Below the pieces are notes generated by a model. That model did not search any database. It was not told where the DNA came from and was given only the letters and a program-made list of their open reading frames with translations. Shown in pieces: positions 51,515 through 64,000 of a DNA stretch of 64,000 bases; positions within the stretch are counted from its first letter, which is position 1; each line of letters begins with the position of its first letter. Origin of the DNA: Ensifer adhaerens. Its GTDB lineage: Bacteria > Pseudomonadota > Alphaproteobacteria > Rhizobiales > Rhizobiaceae. The position numbers and the translations under genes are program-made. The stretch is taken from positions 3,151,001 to 3,215,000 of the forward strand of contig NZ_CP118610.1 of assembly GCF_028993555.1 (NCBI RefSeq), given 5' to 3'.

Positions 51515-52735
51515 ATGATCAGAAACCGCAGGACGTTTTTCCGTCATATCGCAGCCGCTCTCGTCCTAACCGCCGCAACGCTCGGCACCGCCCCCGCGCG
51601 CGCCGATGCCGGATTCCAGAACTGGATCAACGAATTCTACACGACGGCCGCCAAGGCCGGCATCACCAAGGCGACCTATCGCCAAGCCTTCGCCGGCGTG
51701 AAGTCGCCCGACCAGACGGTCATCGAGAAGGCGAACTACCAGCCGGAGTTCAAGCACAAGATCTGGGAATACATCGATTCCCGCGTGAACCCCTACACCA
51801 AGCGCGTCGGCCAGGAGATGGCGACGAAGCACGCCCGCACCCTGAACGCGCTGGAAAAGCACTTCGGCGTCGACAAGACCATCCTGCTCGCGATCTGGTC
51901 GATGGAATCCAACTACGGCGCCGTGCTCGAGAAGGATGATCGCCTTCACTACGTGCCGCGCGCACTCGCCACCCTTGCCTATGCCGACCCGAAGCGCTCG
52001 AACTACGCCAAGAAGCAGCTGATCGCAGCGCTGAAGATCCTCCAGAGCGGCGACATCACGCCGCGCGAGCTGACTGGCTCCTGGGCGGGCGCCATGGGCC
52101 ACACGCAATTCATCCCGACGAGCTACCTGCTCTATGCGGTTGACGCCGATGGCAATGGCCACCGCGACATCTGGAACTCGGTGCCGGATGCGCTGGCGAC
52201 CGCCGCCAACCTCTTGAAGAAGAACGGCTGGCAGCCGGGCGAAACCTGGGGCTACGAAGTCGCGCCGCCGGCAAATGCCGCGAAATATTCCGGCCAGACA
52301 AAGACGCTTGCCGAATGGGCGTCGCTCGGCTTCGGCCGGCCAAACGGCAAGGGCTTCCGCAATGGCAGCATTCGCGCAGAACTCAAGCTGCCGAGCGGTG
52401 GCGAGGGTCCCGGCTTCCTGATGACCAAGAACTTCTTCGTCATCAAGCGCTACAACGCCTCCGACAGCTACGCTCTTGGCGTCGGCCTTCTTGCCGACCA
52501 GATCGCCGGCTACCAGGGTATGCAGCAGCGCTGGCCGCGTCCGGACGGCTCGCTCGACATCAGCGAGAAGTTCGAACTCCAGAACCGCCTGAAGGAGCTC
52601 GGCTACTACAGTGGCGAAGTCGACGGCAATTTCGGTTCCGGTTCGAAGGCCGCGATCCAGGCGTTCCAGTCGAAGAACGGCCTGCCGCCGGATGGACAGC
52701 CGACGCAGATGCTGCTGCGGGCATTGCGCAACTAG
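51515..52735 (+). CDS. MltB-type lytic murein transglycosylase with peptidoglycan-binding domain
   Basis: A 406-residue exported enzyme. Signal peptide cleaved near ARA (residue 30). The catalytic Glu131 is in IWSMESNYG, the transglycosylase motif, followed by ELTGSWAGAMGHTQFIPTSY. A C-terminal PG_binding_1 domain (about 350-406) includes QNRLKELGYYSGEVDGNFGS and KAAIQAFQ. It cleaves the glycan strands of peptidoglycan to 1,6-anhydro ends. I start at the ATG at 51515; an upstream ORF extension (51 codons) has no similarity. Single gene, upstream of a DUF459 gene by 134 bases. Confidence 0.88.
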   Translation: MIRNRRTFFRHIAAALVLTAATLGTAPARADAGFQNWINEFYTTAAKAGITKATYRQAFAGVKSPDQTVIEKANYQPEFKHKIWEYIDSRVNPYTKRVGQEMATKHARTLNALEKHFGVDKTILLAIWSMESNYGAVLEKDDRLHYVPRALATLAYADPKRSNYAKKQLIAALKILQSGDITPRELTGSWAGAMGHTQFIPTSYLLYAVDADGNGHRDIWNSVPDALATAANLLKKNGWQPGETWGYEVAPPANAAKYSGQTKTLAEWASLGFGRPNGKGFRNGSIRAELKLPSGGEGPGFLMTKNFFVIKRYNASDSYALGVGLLADQIAGYQGMQQRWPRPDGSLDISEKFELQNRLKELGYYSGEVDGNFGSGSKAAIQAFQSKNGLPPDGQPTQMLLRALRN

Positions 52736-52869
52736 CGGGATCAAGCGGTTTTACGACCGCCACATCCGTGAGATAAATGACGAGAAGCGCGCCGCACCCC
52801 GTGCGGCGCGCTGAGACGTCACAGCGGCTTAAGGCCGCCCGAACTCGCTATGAACGGGCATAGAAGCAG

Positions 52870-54123
52870 ATGACAAGCACGCGCCGCGCGCAACCGCACC
52901 GAACGCCCTTCGGGATTGCGACAATCTGCATTGCCGCGATGGCGATGGTCGTCGTCGGCCTTTTCGCGAGCTTTGCCGAAGCGCAGGAACGGGTCCAGCG
53001 GCGCACCCTGTTCCAGATGCTTTTCGGCGGCCTGTCGCGCGAACGACCGGTCTATGAGGACCGTGACTATTTTCCCGAGCAGCCGCGCCCCAAACGCCAG
53101 CGCCAGCAGCAACAGCAGCGCCAGAAGGGCCTGGGGCAACAGAAGCAGAAGCCGAAGGCCACCGATACACCGGCCGCCGCGCCGGTGGTGGTGGAGAAGG
53201 CACCGGACGCCAAGAAGGTTCTGGTCGTCGGCGACTTCATGGCCGGCAGCCTCGGCGACGGCCTGAAGACCGCCTTCGAGATGACACCCGGCATCGCCGT
53301 CGAGACACGGGCGAACGGCTCGTCCGGCCTGGTGCGCGAGGATTACTTCAACTGGCCGGGCACCCTTCCCGGCTACGTCGGTGAAGTAAAGCCATCGGTG
53401 ATCATCATCAGCCTCGGCGCCAATGATCGGCAGCAGATGCAGATGGGCGACGTCAAGGAGAAGTTCCGCAGCGATCTCTGGACGGAAGAGTATCGCAAGC
53501 GCGTCAATGCGCTGGCGGCCCTTGCCCGCAAGGAGAAGCTGCCGGTTCTCTGGGTCGGCATGCCGCCGTTCCAGTCGGCTGCGATGACCGCCGACATGGT
53601 GACCTTCAACGGCATCTATCGAGAGGAAATCGAGAAGGTCGGCGGCCAGTTCGTCGACATCTGGGATGGCTTCGTCGACGAGGGCGGAAAATTCGTCCTG
53701 ACCGGCTCCGACATCAACGGTCAGCAGGTTCGCCTGCGCGGCGCCGATGGCGTCAACCTCACCAAGGCCGGCAAGCGCAAGCTCGCTTTCTATGTCGAGA
53801 AGGACATTCGCCGGCTGCTCGGCGATGCCGCCGCGACCGACAAGAACGTGCCGGGAGCGGGAGAACTCAAGGACCTGGTGGTAACGGCACCGCTTGGCAA
53901 CGAGGATATCGTCAAGACCCAGCCGATCGGCCTGACCGATCCGGCGCTGGATGGCGCCGGGTCGTTGCTTGGCAACGCCGCACCGGACAAGGGCAACGGC
54001 AAGAGCCCGCGCGACCTGCTGGTCGAGAAGGGCGATATCGCCGCCGCACCCGCGGGCCGCGTCGACGACTTCCGCCTGTCGAAGCCAAGTACGGTGATCA
54101 GCAATCCGGTGATCCGCAACTAA
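52870..54123 (+). CDS. DUF459 SGNH-like protein missing catalytic Ser and His
   Basis: A 417-residue protein with an N-terminal membrane anchor or signal (AAMAMVVVGLFASFAEAQ), a Gln/Arg-rich linker (QRQQQQQRQK) and an SGNH fold from about 115 to 320. Block III (SLGANDRQ, Asn185) is present, but the block I serine is Phe123 (VVGDFMAG) and the block V histidine is Asn296 (ADGVNLTKAG), so the usual Ser-His pair is lost. It may bind rather than hydrolyse a cell-wall or polysaccharide substrate. The DUF459 tail (about 320-417) is Gly/Ala/Pro-rich. Located after the transglycosylase gene, so an envelope role is likely. Confidence 0.78.
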   Translation: MTSTRRAQPHRTPFGIATICIAAMAMVVVGLFASFAEAQERVQRRTLFQMLFGGLSRERPVYEDRDYFPEQPRPKRQRQQQQQRQKGLGQQKQKPKATDTPAAAPVVVEKAPDAKKVLVVGDFMAGSLGDGLKTAFEMTPGIAVETRANGSSGLVREDYFNWPGTLPGYVGEVKPSVIIISLGANDRQQMQMGDVKEKFRSDLWTEEYRKRVNALAALARKEKLPVLWVGMPPFQSAAMTADMVTFNGIYREEIEKVGGQFVDIWDGFVDEGGKFVLTGSDINGQQVRLRGADGVNLTKAGKRKLAFYVEKDIRRLLGDAAATDKNVPGAGELKDLVVTAPLGNEDIVKTQPIGLTDPALDGAGSLLGNAAPDKGNGKSPRDLLVEKGDIAAAPAGRVDDFRLSKPSTVISNPVIRN

Positions 54124-54124
54124 G

Positions 54125-54170
54125 GCATGTCGCGTAGAACGGTGCCGCCGTTTTGCGAAAACGACATCCG
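54125..54170 (+). repeat. Rhizobial intergenic palindromic repeat (CATGTCG type)
   Basis: GCATGTCGCGTAGAACGGTG then CCGCCGTTTTGCGAAAACG and ACATCC (about 54125-54168). The ends CATGTCG / CGACATC are inverted. The type is familiar from rhizobial intergenic regions. Confidence 0.5.
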
Positions 54171-54262
54171 AAATATCCAGAGCCCAAGGAGCGAATCTGA
54201 AAGATCGCGACGCGCTTTGGAACCAGCCTCAGCCCAGGACTGCCGAGCCTTCGGCACGGTCC

Positions 54263-54295
54263 AAAAAAAGCCCCGCATCGCTGCGGGGCTTTTTT
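54263..54295. terminator. Bidirectional terminator between DUF459 and gltD genes
   Basis: Stem GCCCCGCA / TGCGGGGC (54270-54277 with 54282-54289), with seven A residues left and six T residues right. It closes both convergent genes. A TGCCGA/TCGGCA hairpin lies just upstream (54241-54256). Confidence 0.9.
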
Positions 54296-54314
54296 CATGC
54301 TTGGGAGTGAACGC

Positions 54315-55772
54315 TTATCGCGGCAGGGTCGTCGAGCCCATCAGCGCCTCGTCGATCGCCCGCGCCGCCTGGCGGCCCTCGCGGATCGCCCAGACGACGA
54401 GCGACTGGCCGCGACGCACGTCGCCGGCGGTCCAGAGCTTTTCGACCGAGGTCTTGTAGTCGCGCTCGTTGGCAACGACATTGGTCGAGCCGCGGCGGTC
54501 GGTGTTGAGCGTCAGCTTGCCGCCGAGATCCTTCAGCACGCTGTTGGTGAAGGGACCGCTGAAGCCGATAGCGATGAAGGCAAGATCCGCCTTGATGATG
54601 AACTCGGTGCCGGCGACCGGCTTGCGACGGTCATCCACCTGGCAGCACTTCACGCCGGTCAGGTTGCCGTCCTCGTCGCCAATGAACTCGAGTGTCGCCA
54701 CCTGGAACTCGCGGATGGCGCCCTCGGCCTGGCTGGAGGAGGTGCGCATCTTCGTCGCCCAGAACGGCCAGACGGCGAGCTTGTCTTCCTTTTCCGGCGG
54801 CTGCGGACGGATGTCGAGCTGGGTCACCTTGACCGCGCCCTGGCGGAAGGCAGTGCCGACGCAGTCCGACGCAGTGTCGCCACCGCCGACAACGACGATG
54901 TGCTTGCCGCCGGCAAGGATCGGCTGCGACGGCCAGCCGACGCTGTCGATGTTCTCGCGGCCGACGCGGCGGTTCTGCTGGACGAGATAGGGCATGGCGT
55001 CATGCACGCCGGCGAACTGGACGCCCGGGATGCCCGCGTCGCGCGGCGTTTCCGAGCCGCCGCAGTAGAGCACGGCATCGTGGTCGTCGAGCAGGCGCTG
55101 CATCGGCACGTCGACGCCGACATTGATGCCGCAATGGAAGGTGACGCCCTCGCCCCGCATCTGGTCGACGCGACGGTCGATGAAGTTCTTCTCCATCTTG
55201 AAGTCCGGGATGCCGTAGCGCAAAAGGCCACCGGGCTTGGTCTCGCGCTCGTAGACGTGAACCTCGTGGCCGGCGCGGGCAAGCTGCTGGGCCGCTGCCA
55301 TGCCGGCAGGTCCCGAGCCGATGATCGCGACCTTCTTGCCGGTTTTGGTAACGGCCGGCTGCGGCACGATGTAGCCCATCTCATAGGCCTTGTCGGCAAT
55401 CGCCTGCTCGACCGTCTTGATCGCGACCGGCGTGTCTTCAAGGTTCAGCGTGCAGGCTTCCTCGCAGGGAGCCGGGCAGACGCGACCGGTGAATTCCGGG
55501 AAGTTGTTGGTCGAATGCAGGTTGCGGATCGCCTCATCCCAGTTGCCGTTGTAGACGAGGTCGTTCCAGTCCGGGATCTGGTTGTGCACCGGGCAGCCGG
55601 TCGGCCCATGGCAATAGGGAATGCCACAGTCCATGCAGCGAGCAGCCTGCTTCTGCACTTCCGGTTCTGACATCGGAATGGTGAATTCACGGAAATGGCG
55701 GATGCGGTCAGACGCCGGCTGGTACTTTGCCACTTGCCGGTCGATCTCGAGAAATCCAGTTACCTTACCCAT
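54315..55772 (-). CDS. gltD: Glutamate synthase small subunit (NADPH)
   Basis: A 485-residue flavoprotein that passes electrons from NADPH to the large subunit. N-terminal cysteines CMDCGIPYCHGPTGCP and CPAPCEEACTL bind two 4Fe-4S clusters. The FAD motif AIIGSGPAGMAAAQQLARAG and the NADPH motif VVVGGGDTASDCVGTA follow. Start at the ATG at 55772 (MGKVTGFL) with TCAGGATAG; an upstream ATG is 33 codons earlier. Downstream of gltB on the same strand (108-base gap), as is usual for gltBD. Confidence 0.96.
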   Translation of the reverse strand: MGKVTGFLEIDRQVAKYQPASDRIRHFREFTIPMSEPEVQKQAARCMDCGIPYCHGPTGCPVHNQIPDWNDLVYNGNWDEAIRNLHSTNNFPEFTGRVCPAPCEEACTLNLEDTPVAIKTVEQAIADKAYEMGYIVPQPAVTKTGKKVAIIGSGPAGMAAAQQLARAGHEVHVYERETKPGGLLRYGIPDFKMEKNFIDRRVDQMRGEGVTFHCGINVGVDVPMQRLLDDHDAVLYCGGSETPRDAGIPGVQFAGVHDAMPYLVQQNRRVGRENIDSVGWPSQPILAGGKHIVVVGGGDTASDCVGTAFRQGAVKVTQLDIRPQPPEKEDKLAVWPFWATKMRTSSSQAEGAIREFQVATLEFIGDEDGNLTGVKCCQVDDRRKPVAGTEFIIKADLAFIAIGFSGPFTNSVLKDLGGKLTLNTDRRGSTNVVANERDYKTSVEKLWTAGDVRRGQSLVVWAIREGRQAARAIDEALMGSTTLPR

Positions 55773-55880
55773 CGTACTATCCTGAAAGCTTTGCGTCTGA
55801 ACAGGCGCTTTTGACAAGCGCGCGTGAGAGGCCCCCGAACCAGTCTGTGATGAACCGGGAGCCTTGGTCACCGGGGCCTC

Positions 55881-60605
<4,725 letters not shown>

Positions 60606-60880
60606 CGTTTTCCCTCCTGTTAAACCCGGCGACCGCCGGGCATGGCACCGCCCGCGCATGGCTCTTCGTTGCGTGCGAAGGCACGCCAAAAAGCCGGGGC
60701 ATTCATCGTCTCATGATCCTGATCAGGTCGCAAATAAGCACGGCATCATCAGGCACTGATGTCTGCGACCATCCTGACGGCAGGCGATAACAACCGGATG
60801 AAATCCGGCAAATCCCCCTGCTGCGCACGCCGTCTGCCATTTTTTTAGGCACTCGCGGCGATTGTTCCGGTCCCTAGACC

Positions 60881-60909
60881 GAAATAGGACAGCAAACCTG
60901 TCCTATTTC
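60881..60909. promoter_or_regulatory. Perfect 12-bp inverted repeat (gltB upstream)
   Basis: GAAATAGGACAG, five-base spacer CAAAC, CTGTCCTATTTC. No T-run follows on either strand, so it is more like an operator or a stable hairpin than a terminator. About 275 bases upstream of the gltB ATG. Confidence 0.6.
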
Positions 60910-60986
60910 ATGTGCTCTATGCCAGAAACTACCCCCCTCTGCAAGAGGCATATCAGCAAATAATAGAGAAGATTTTGCCGAACATT

Positions 60987-61006
60987 GCCGGAAATTTCCG
61001 GCTTTT
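60987..61006 (+). terminator. Terminator-like palindrome in the gltB upstream region
   Basis: GCCGGAAATTTCCGGC followed by TTTT. No known gene ends just upstream, so it might terminate a small RNA or act as an operator. Confidence 0.4.
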
Positions 61007-61160
61007 ATAATTTAATTACGGCTTGCCGGCGTTTTCTTCCTTTTGGTTTCAAACTGGTCTCCTGTTGGCCTTTGAGCTGCCAACCGTGATTGATCCCGTA
61101 GAGAACTCGGCTAAGGTCGGTTGAATCCGTCAAAACGACGGTGAAACAGAGTGAGAAGTG

Positions 61161-62207
61161 ATGATTTTTTCGTCTGATAACTGGGCCGGCGCCCATCCCG
61201 CGATTGCCGAAAGCCTGATGGCGCATGCCGGCGGCTATGCGTCTGCCTATGGGACCAGCGACCTTGATCGGAAGGTGGAAAAAAAGTTCGCCGAGATATT
61301 CGAACGAGATGTCGCCGTCTTCTTCGTCGGCACGGGAACGGCTGCCAATTCTCTGGCACTTGCGAGTGCCTACCGGGCGGGTGGCCTCACCTTCTGCCAT
61401 CGCGAAGCGCATGTCATCGCCGACGAATGCGGCGCACCGGAATTCTTCTCGCACGGCGCCAGGCTGAAGCCCGTCGACGGTCCCCGCGGCAAGATGGAGG
61501 CCGCACGGCTGGAAGCCGAGATCCGGCGCTATCCATCGGACAACGTCCATGGGGGCCAACCGGCGGCGGTCTCGCTGACCCAGGCAACGGAAAGCGGCAC
61601 GGTCTATTCGCTCGCGGAGATCGAGGCGATCGCGGCCGTTGCCAAGGCGCACAAGCTGCCGCTGCACATGGATGGCGCCCGCTTCGCCAACGCGCTCGTC
61701 GGCCTCGGCGCAACGCCCGCCGAAATGACCTGGAAGCGTGGCGTCGATCTCGTCTCCTTCGGCGGCACCAAGAACGGCTGCTGGTGCGCCGAGGCGTTGG
61801 TGCTCTTCGACCTCTCGAAAGCGCATGAGATGCATTTCCTGCGCAAGCGTTCGGCCCAGCTCTTCTCCAAGTCGCGCTTCGTCTCGGCGCAGTTCGACGC
61901 CTATTTTGCCGGCGATCTCTGGCTGAACCTCGCACGCCATTCCAATGCAATGGCCACCCGCCTTGCCGAGGGAATCTCCGCCTCGAAGACGAGCCGGCTC
62001 GCCTGGCAGGCGGATGCCAACGAGGTCTTCCCGATCCTGAGGAAGGACGTGGCAGCGAAGCTGAGACAGCAGGGAGCTGTCTTCTATGACTGGCCGGTAC
62101 CCCACGACCTCGATGGAAGCCTTACGCCGGACGAAGGTCTCTACCGGCTGGTGACCAGCTTCGCGACGAAGGCCGATGACGTCGACCGGTTCGTTGCCGG
62201 CTGCTGA
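61161..62207 (+). CDS. Low-specificity L-threonine aldolase (PLP)
   Basis: A 348-residue fold-type I PLP enzyme. The cofactor lysine is Lys204 in FGGTKNG, with Asp171 in HMDGARFANA and the VGTGTAANSLAL segment near residue 57. These enzymes split threonine/allo-threonine into glycine and acetaldehyde. Start at the ATG at 61161, three bases after an alternative GTG. Followed by a repeat and a dyad; convergent with lysR. Confidence 0.92.
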   Translation: MIFSSDNWAGAHPAIAESLMAHAGGYASAYGTSDLDRKVEKKFAEIFERDVAVFFVGTGTAANSLALASAYRAGGLTFCHREAHVIADECGAPEFFSHGARLKPVDGPRGKMEAARLEAEIRRYPSDNVHGGQPAAVSLTQATESGTVYSLAEIEAIAAVAKAHKLPLHMDGARFANALVGLGATPAEMTWKRGVDLVSFGGTKNGCWCAEALVLFDLSKAHEMHFLRKRSAQLFSKSRFVSAQFDAYFAGDLWLNLARHSNAMATRLAEGISASKTSRLAWQADANEVFPILRKDVAAKLRQQGAVFYDWPVPHDLDGSLTPDEGLYRLVTSFATKADDVDRFVAGC

Positions 62208-62240
62208 AGCAATTCCAGGAAAATGGTGAACGCTTAGTTC
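62208..62240 (+). repeat. Partial rhizobial intergenic repeat (AATTCCAGGAAAA type)
   Basis: AGCAATTCCAGGAAAATGG then TGAACGCTTAGT, starting right after the aldolase stop codon, as the copy at 50102 does after its gene. Confidence 0.45.
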
Positions 62241-62267
62241 TGTAAGCGACACGCCTTGAGAAACCGA

Positions 62268-62294
62268 ACCATCCCGCTGCCTGAGCGGGATGGT
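62268..62294. terminator. Dyad between the convergent aldolase and LysR genes
   Basis: An 11-bp perfect stem ACCATCCCGCT / AGCGGGATGGT (62268-62278 with 62284-62294), 5-base loop, no T-run on the plus strand and a weak one on the minus. Likely a transcript end by position. Confidence 0.5.
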
Positions 62295-62303
62295 ACATCC
62301 ACA

Positions 62304-63161
62304 TCAAGCCTGCCCCTGCAGTGTCCTCACATTGGAGAGAATCTCGACCGAAAGTGCTGCACTCAGTTTCCGGTCGACGCCCTTGCTCGGCACCAGCACG
62401 AATTCCACGTCTTCAAGCGGCGGCAGGGCGCCGGCGGGTATCTCCTTCAGCCCCGACGGCACCATGCTGCGCGGCTGCACCAGCACGCCCATGCCGGCGC
62501 GGGCAGCCGCCGTCAGGCCGCTGAGACTGCCGCAGGTGCAGACGATGCGCCACGGCAAGCGATGCCGGTCGAGCACTTCGAGCGCGACGCTGCGCGTGAT
62601 GCTCGGCGGCGGAAAGGCGATCAGTGGCAGCACCTTGTCCCGCCGGATCCTCTCGGGGTCACGCGCCAGCCAGACGAGCGGCTCGCGATAGACGAGTTCG
62701 CCCCTGAGGTCGCCGAGCCTTCGCTTGGCAAGCACGAGATCGATCTCGCCATTGTCCTGCATCTGGTAGAGCACGCCGCTCAAGGCGACGGTCAGTTCAA
62801 GATCGACCGACGGATGGGCGCGGACGAAATCTTCGAGAACCGCTGGCAACCGGCTCATGACGAAGTCCTCGGAAACGCCGAGGCGCAGGCGACCGCGCAG
62901 GCTGCTTTCGGCAAAAAGCGCCCGCACCTCGCCGTCGATCGCCAGCATCGAGCGGGCATGGGCAAGCAACGCCTGACCGTCCGCGGTCAGCGATACGCGG
63001 TGCGTATCACGGGCAACGAGCGTCCGTCCGAGCGAGGCCTCAAGCCTTTGAATATGCTGGCTCACCGTCGATTGCCCGAGCGACAGTTTCTCCGCCGCGA
63101 GCGTGAAGCTGCCCATTTGCTCGAGGGCGACGAAGCTGCGCAACTGCACGAGATCCAGCAT
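62304..63161 (-). CDS. LysR-family transcriptional regulator
   Basis: A 285-residue regulator. The N-terminal winged helix has LRSFVALEQMGSFTLAAEKLSLGQSTVSQHIQRLE; the rest is the two-lobed effector-binding domain. It is divergent from the BASS-type transporter gene at 63257, the usual arrangement in which a LysR protein activates the divergent gene in response to a ligand, possibly the transported compound. Inducer unknown. Confidence 0.9.
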   Translation of the reverse strand: MLDLVQLRSFVALEQMGSFTLAAEKLSLGQSTVSQHIQRLEASLGRTLVARDTHRVSLTADGQALLAHARSMLAIDGEVRALFAESSLRGRLRLGVSEDFVMSRLPAVLEDFVRAHPSVDLELTVALSGVLYQMQDNGEIDLVLAKRRLGDLRGELVYREPLVWLARDPERIRRDKVLPLIAFPPPSITRSVALEVLDRHRLPWRIVCTCGSLSGLTAAARAGMGVLVQPRSMVPSGLKEIPAGALPPLEDVEFVLVPSKGVDRKLSAALSVEILSNVRTLQGQA

Positions 63162-63256
63162 GGCTCATCTCATTTCGTGATAACTGTTATTCCTTGCATC
63201 CTGCTTCATAATGCGTGATCCCGGCAAGACGTTTGATGACGAGCAAGTGACCTGAT

Positions 63257-64000
63257 ATGCGCCGCTACCTACCCGATACGTTCACGATCCTGCTTCTCGC
63301 GACAGTGCTCTTCGCATCCGTCCTGCCGATCCACGGAGAGGCAACCGTCTGGTTCGGCATGGCGACGAAGGTGGCCGTCGGCATGGTGTTCTTCCTGCAC
63401 GGTGCGCGCCTGTCACGCGATGTGGTGATCGCCGGTATCCTGCACTGGCGGCTGCACCTGACGATCCTTGCCTCCACCTTCGCACTGTTCCCGCTGATCG
63501 GCCTTGCGATCGGATTCGTCCCGGACTCGATCCTGCCGCAGTCGCTCTACACCGGCATCCTCTTCCTCTGCGTGCTGCCCTCGACGGTGCAATCCTCGAT
63601 CGCCTTCACCTCGATGGCCGGCGGCAACGTGCCGGCGGCCATCTGCTCGGCGTCTGCCTCCAACATCTTCGGCATGTTCCTGACGCCACTGCTCGTGGGG
63701 CTGCTCTTTTCCGCGGGTGGACATGGCGGCGTGACGCTCGATGCGCTGGAGCAGATCCTGCTGCAACTGCTTGCACCCTTCATCGTCGGGCAATTGCTGC
63801 AGCCCTGGATTGGCAACTGGATCCGCGCGCGCAAGGGGCTGCTGGCACCCGTCGATCGTGGCTCGATCCTGATGGTCGTCTATCTTGCCTTCAGCCAGGC
63901 GGTAACATCAGGCCTTTGGCAGACCTATTCGCTGAGCGATCTTGGCATCCTTGTTGTCATCGAGATCATCATGCTGGCGCTGGTCCTTGCCGTCACCATG
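63257..64000 (+). CDS. Bile acid:sodium symporter family (BASS, YfeH-like) transporter, 3' end outside window
   Basis: 248 codons are visible without a stop. Hydrophobic helices occur about every 25-30 residues, with the CVLPSTVQSSIAFTSMAGGNVPAAICSASASNIFGMFLTPLL segment (in parts: CVLPSTVQSSIAFTS, GGNVPAAICSASASN, GMFLTPLL) that carries the discontinuous helix of BASS carriers. YfeH-type members move organic anions; the substrate is unknown. Start ATG 63257 with weak ribosome binding site. Divergent from a LysR gene, a probable regulator. Confidence 0.82.
   Translation, partial: MRRYLPDTFTILLLATVLFASVLPIHGEATVWFGMATKVAVGMVFFLHGARLSRDVVIAGILHWRLHLTILASTFALFPLIGLAIGFVPDSILPQSLYTGILFLCVLPSTVQSSIAFTSMAGGNVPAAICSASASNIFGMFLTPLLVGLLFSAGGHGGVTLDALEQILLQLLAPFIVGQLLQPWIGNWIRARKGLLAPVDRGSILMVVYLAFSQAVTSGLWQTYSLSDLGILVVIEIIMLALVLAVTM

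Larger units (their letters stand above)
60606..61160. other. Long intergenic region upstream of gltB
   Basis: 555 bases without a supported ORF between divergent gltB and the threonine aldolase gene. It holds CCGGAT-GAA-ATCCGG (60793-60807), a perfect 12-bp dyad (60881-60909) and a terminator-like palindrome (60987-61006), plus an AT-rich stretch near 60950-61020. It should contain the gltB promoter. No sigma-54 -24/-12 element was found. Confidence 0.5.

Overview
The window looks like chromosomal DNA from a Rhizobiaceae member, most likely the Sinorhizobium/Ensifer group. The support is: uniformly GC-rich coding DNA with strong third-position GC; alphaproteobacterial domain families (DUF1192, RcdA/DUF1465, DUF1244, GapR/DUF2312, DUF1036, DUF882, DUF459); a homologue of the Brucella lipoprotein Omp10; homospermidine synthase; and intergenic mosaic repeats of the rhizobial RIME type. 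The genus is inferred from recall, not from a search. About 55 protein genes are dense, mostly intact, and similar in composition throughout. I see no rRNA, tRNA, CRISPR, insertion sequence, prophage or integrated island.

Layout. 1-11.6 kb: the end of a class I aldolase, a PhzF enzyme, a TetR/MFS efflux pair with a palindromic operator, a cyclase-TPR protein, two YcaD-like MFS carriers flanking rcdA, and a winged-helix/TPR regulator that shares its middle domain with the cyclase. 11.7-23.8 kb: rpmE, an ABC exporter, an orphan TctC receptor, an FAD dehydrogenase, a MotA/MotB-like stator pair, suhB, a Sel1 protein with a divergent ThiE-like enzyme, a TSUP carrier and a small ArsR regulator. 24-32.5 kb: two divergent DUF465 genes, purEK, rpmJ, a TPR lipoprotein-like protein, a small C-H-D papain-like protein, an alpha/beta hydrolase, pyk with DUF1036, and an amidohydrolase-DUF1244-gapR cluster. 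32.7-43 kb: a DUF882 peptidase, an orphan NtrC-class regulator, M3 oligopeptidase, pabB-pabC overlapping a diguanylate cyclase, and homospermidine synthase. 43-54 kb: a cell-envelope block (omp10, 5'-nucleotidase-LysM, hemH, SPFH-NfeD, a beta-barrel protein, galU, MltB-type transglycosylase, DUF459). 54.3-64 kb: gltD-gltB, a threonine aldolase, and a LysR regulator divergent from a BASS-family transporter cut by the window end.

Functionally this is a housekeeping and envelope region: purine (purEK), folate (pabBC), heme (hemH), nitrogen assimilation (gltBD), polyamine (hss), UDP-glucose (galU), cell-cycle and chromatin proteins (RcdA, GapR), and several envelope and peptidoglycan proteins. 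I found no clear-cut new defence or biosynthetic system. The most interesting leads are the non-flagellar stator pair with a long coiled coil, the twin proteins pairing one sensory-looking module with two different outputs, a pseudo-SGNH protein lacking two catalytic residues, the small C-H-D protein beside a hydrolase, a pyk terminator embedded in the neighbouring coding sequence, and a perfect 12-bp dyad in the long gltB upstream region.
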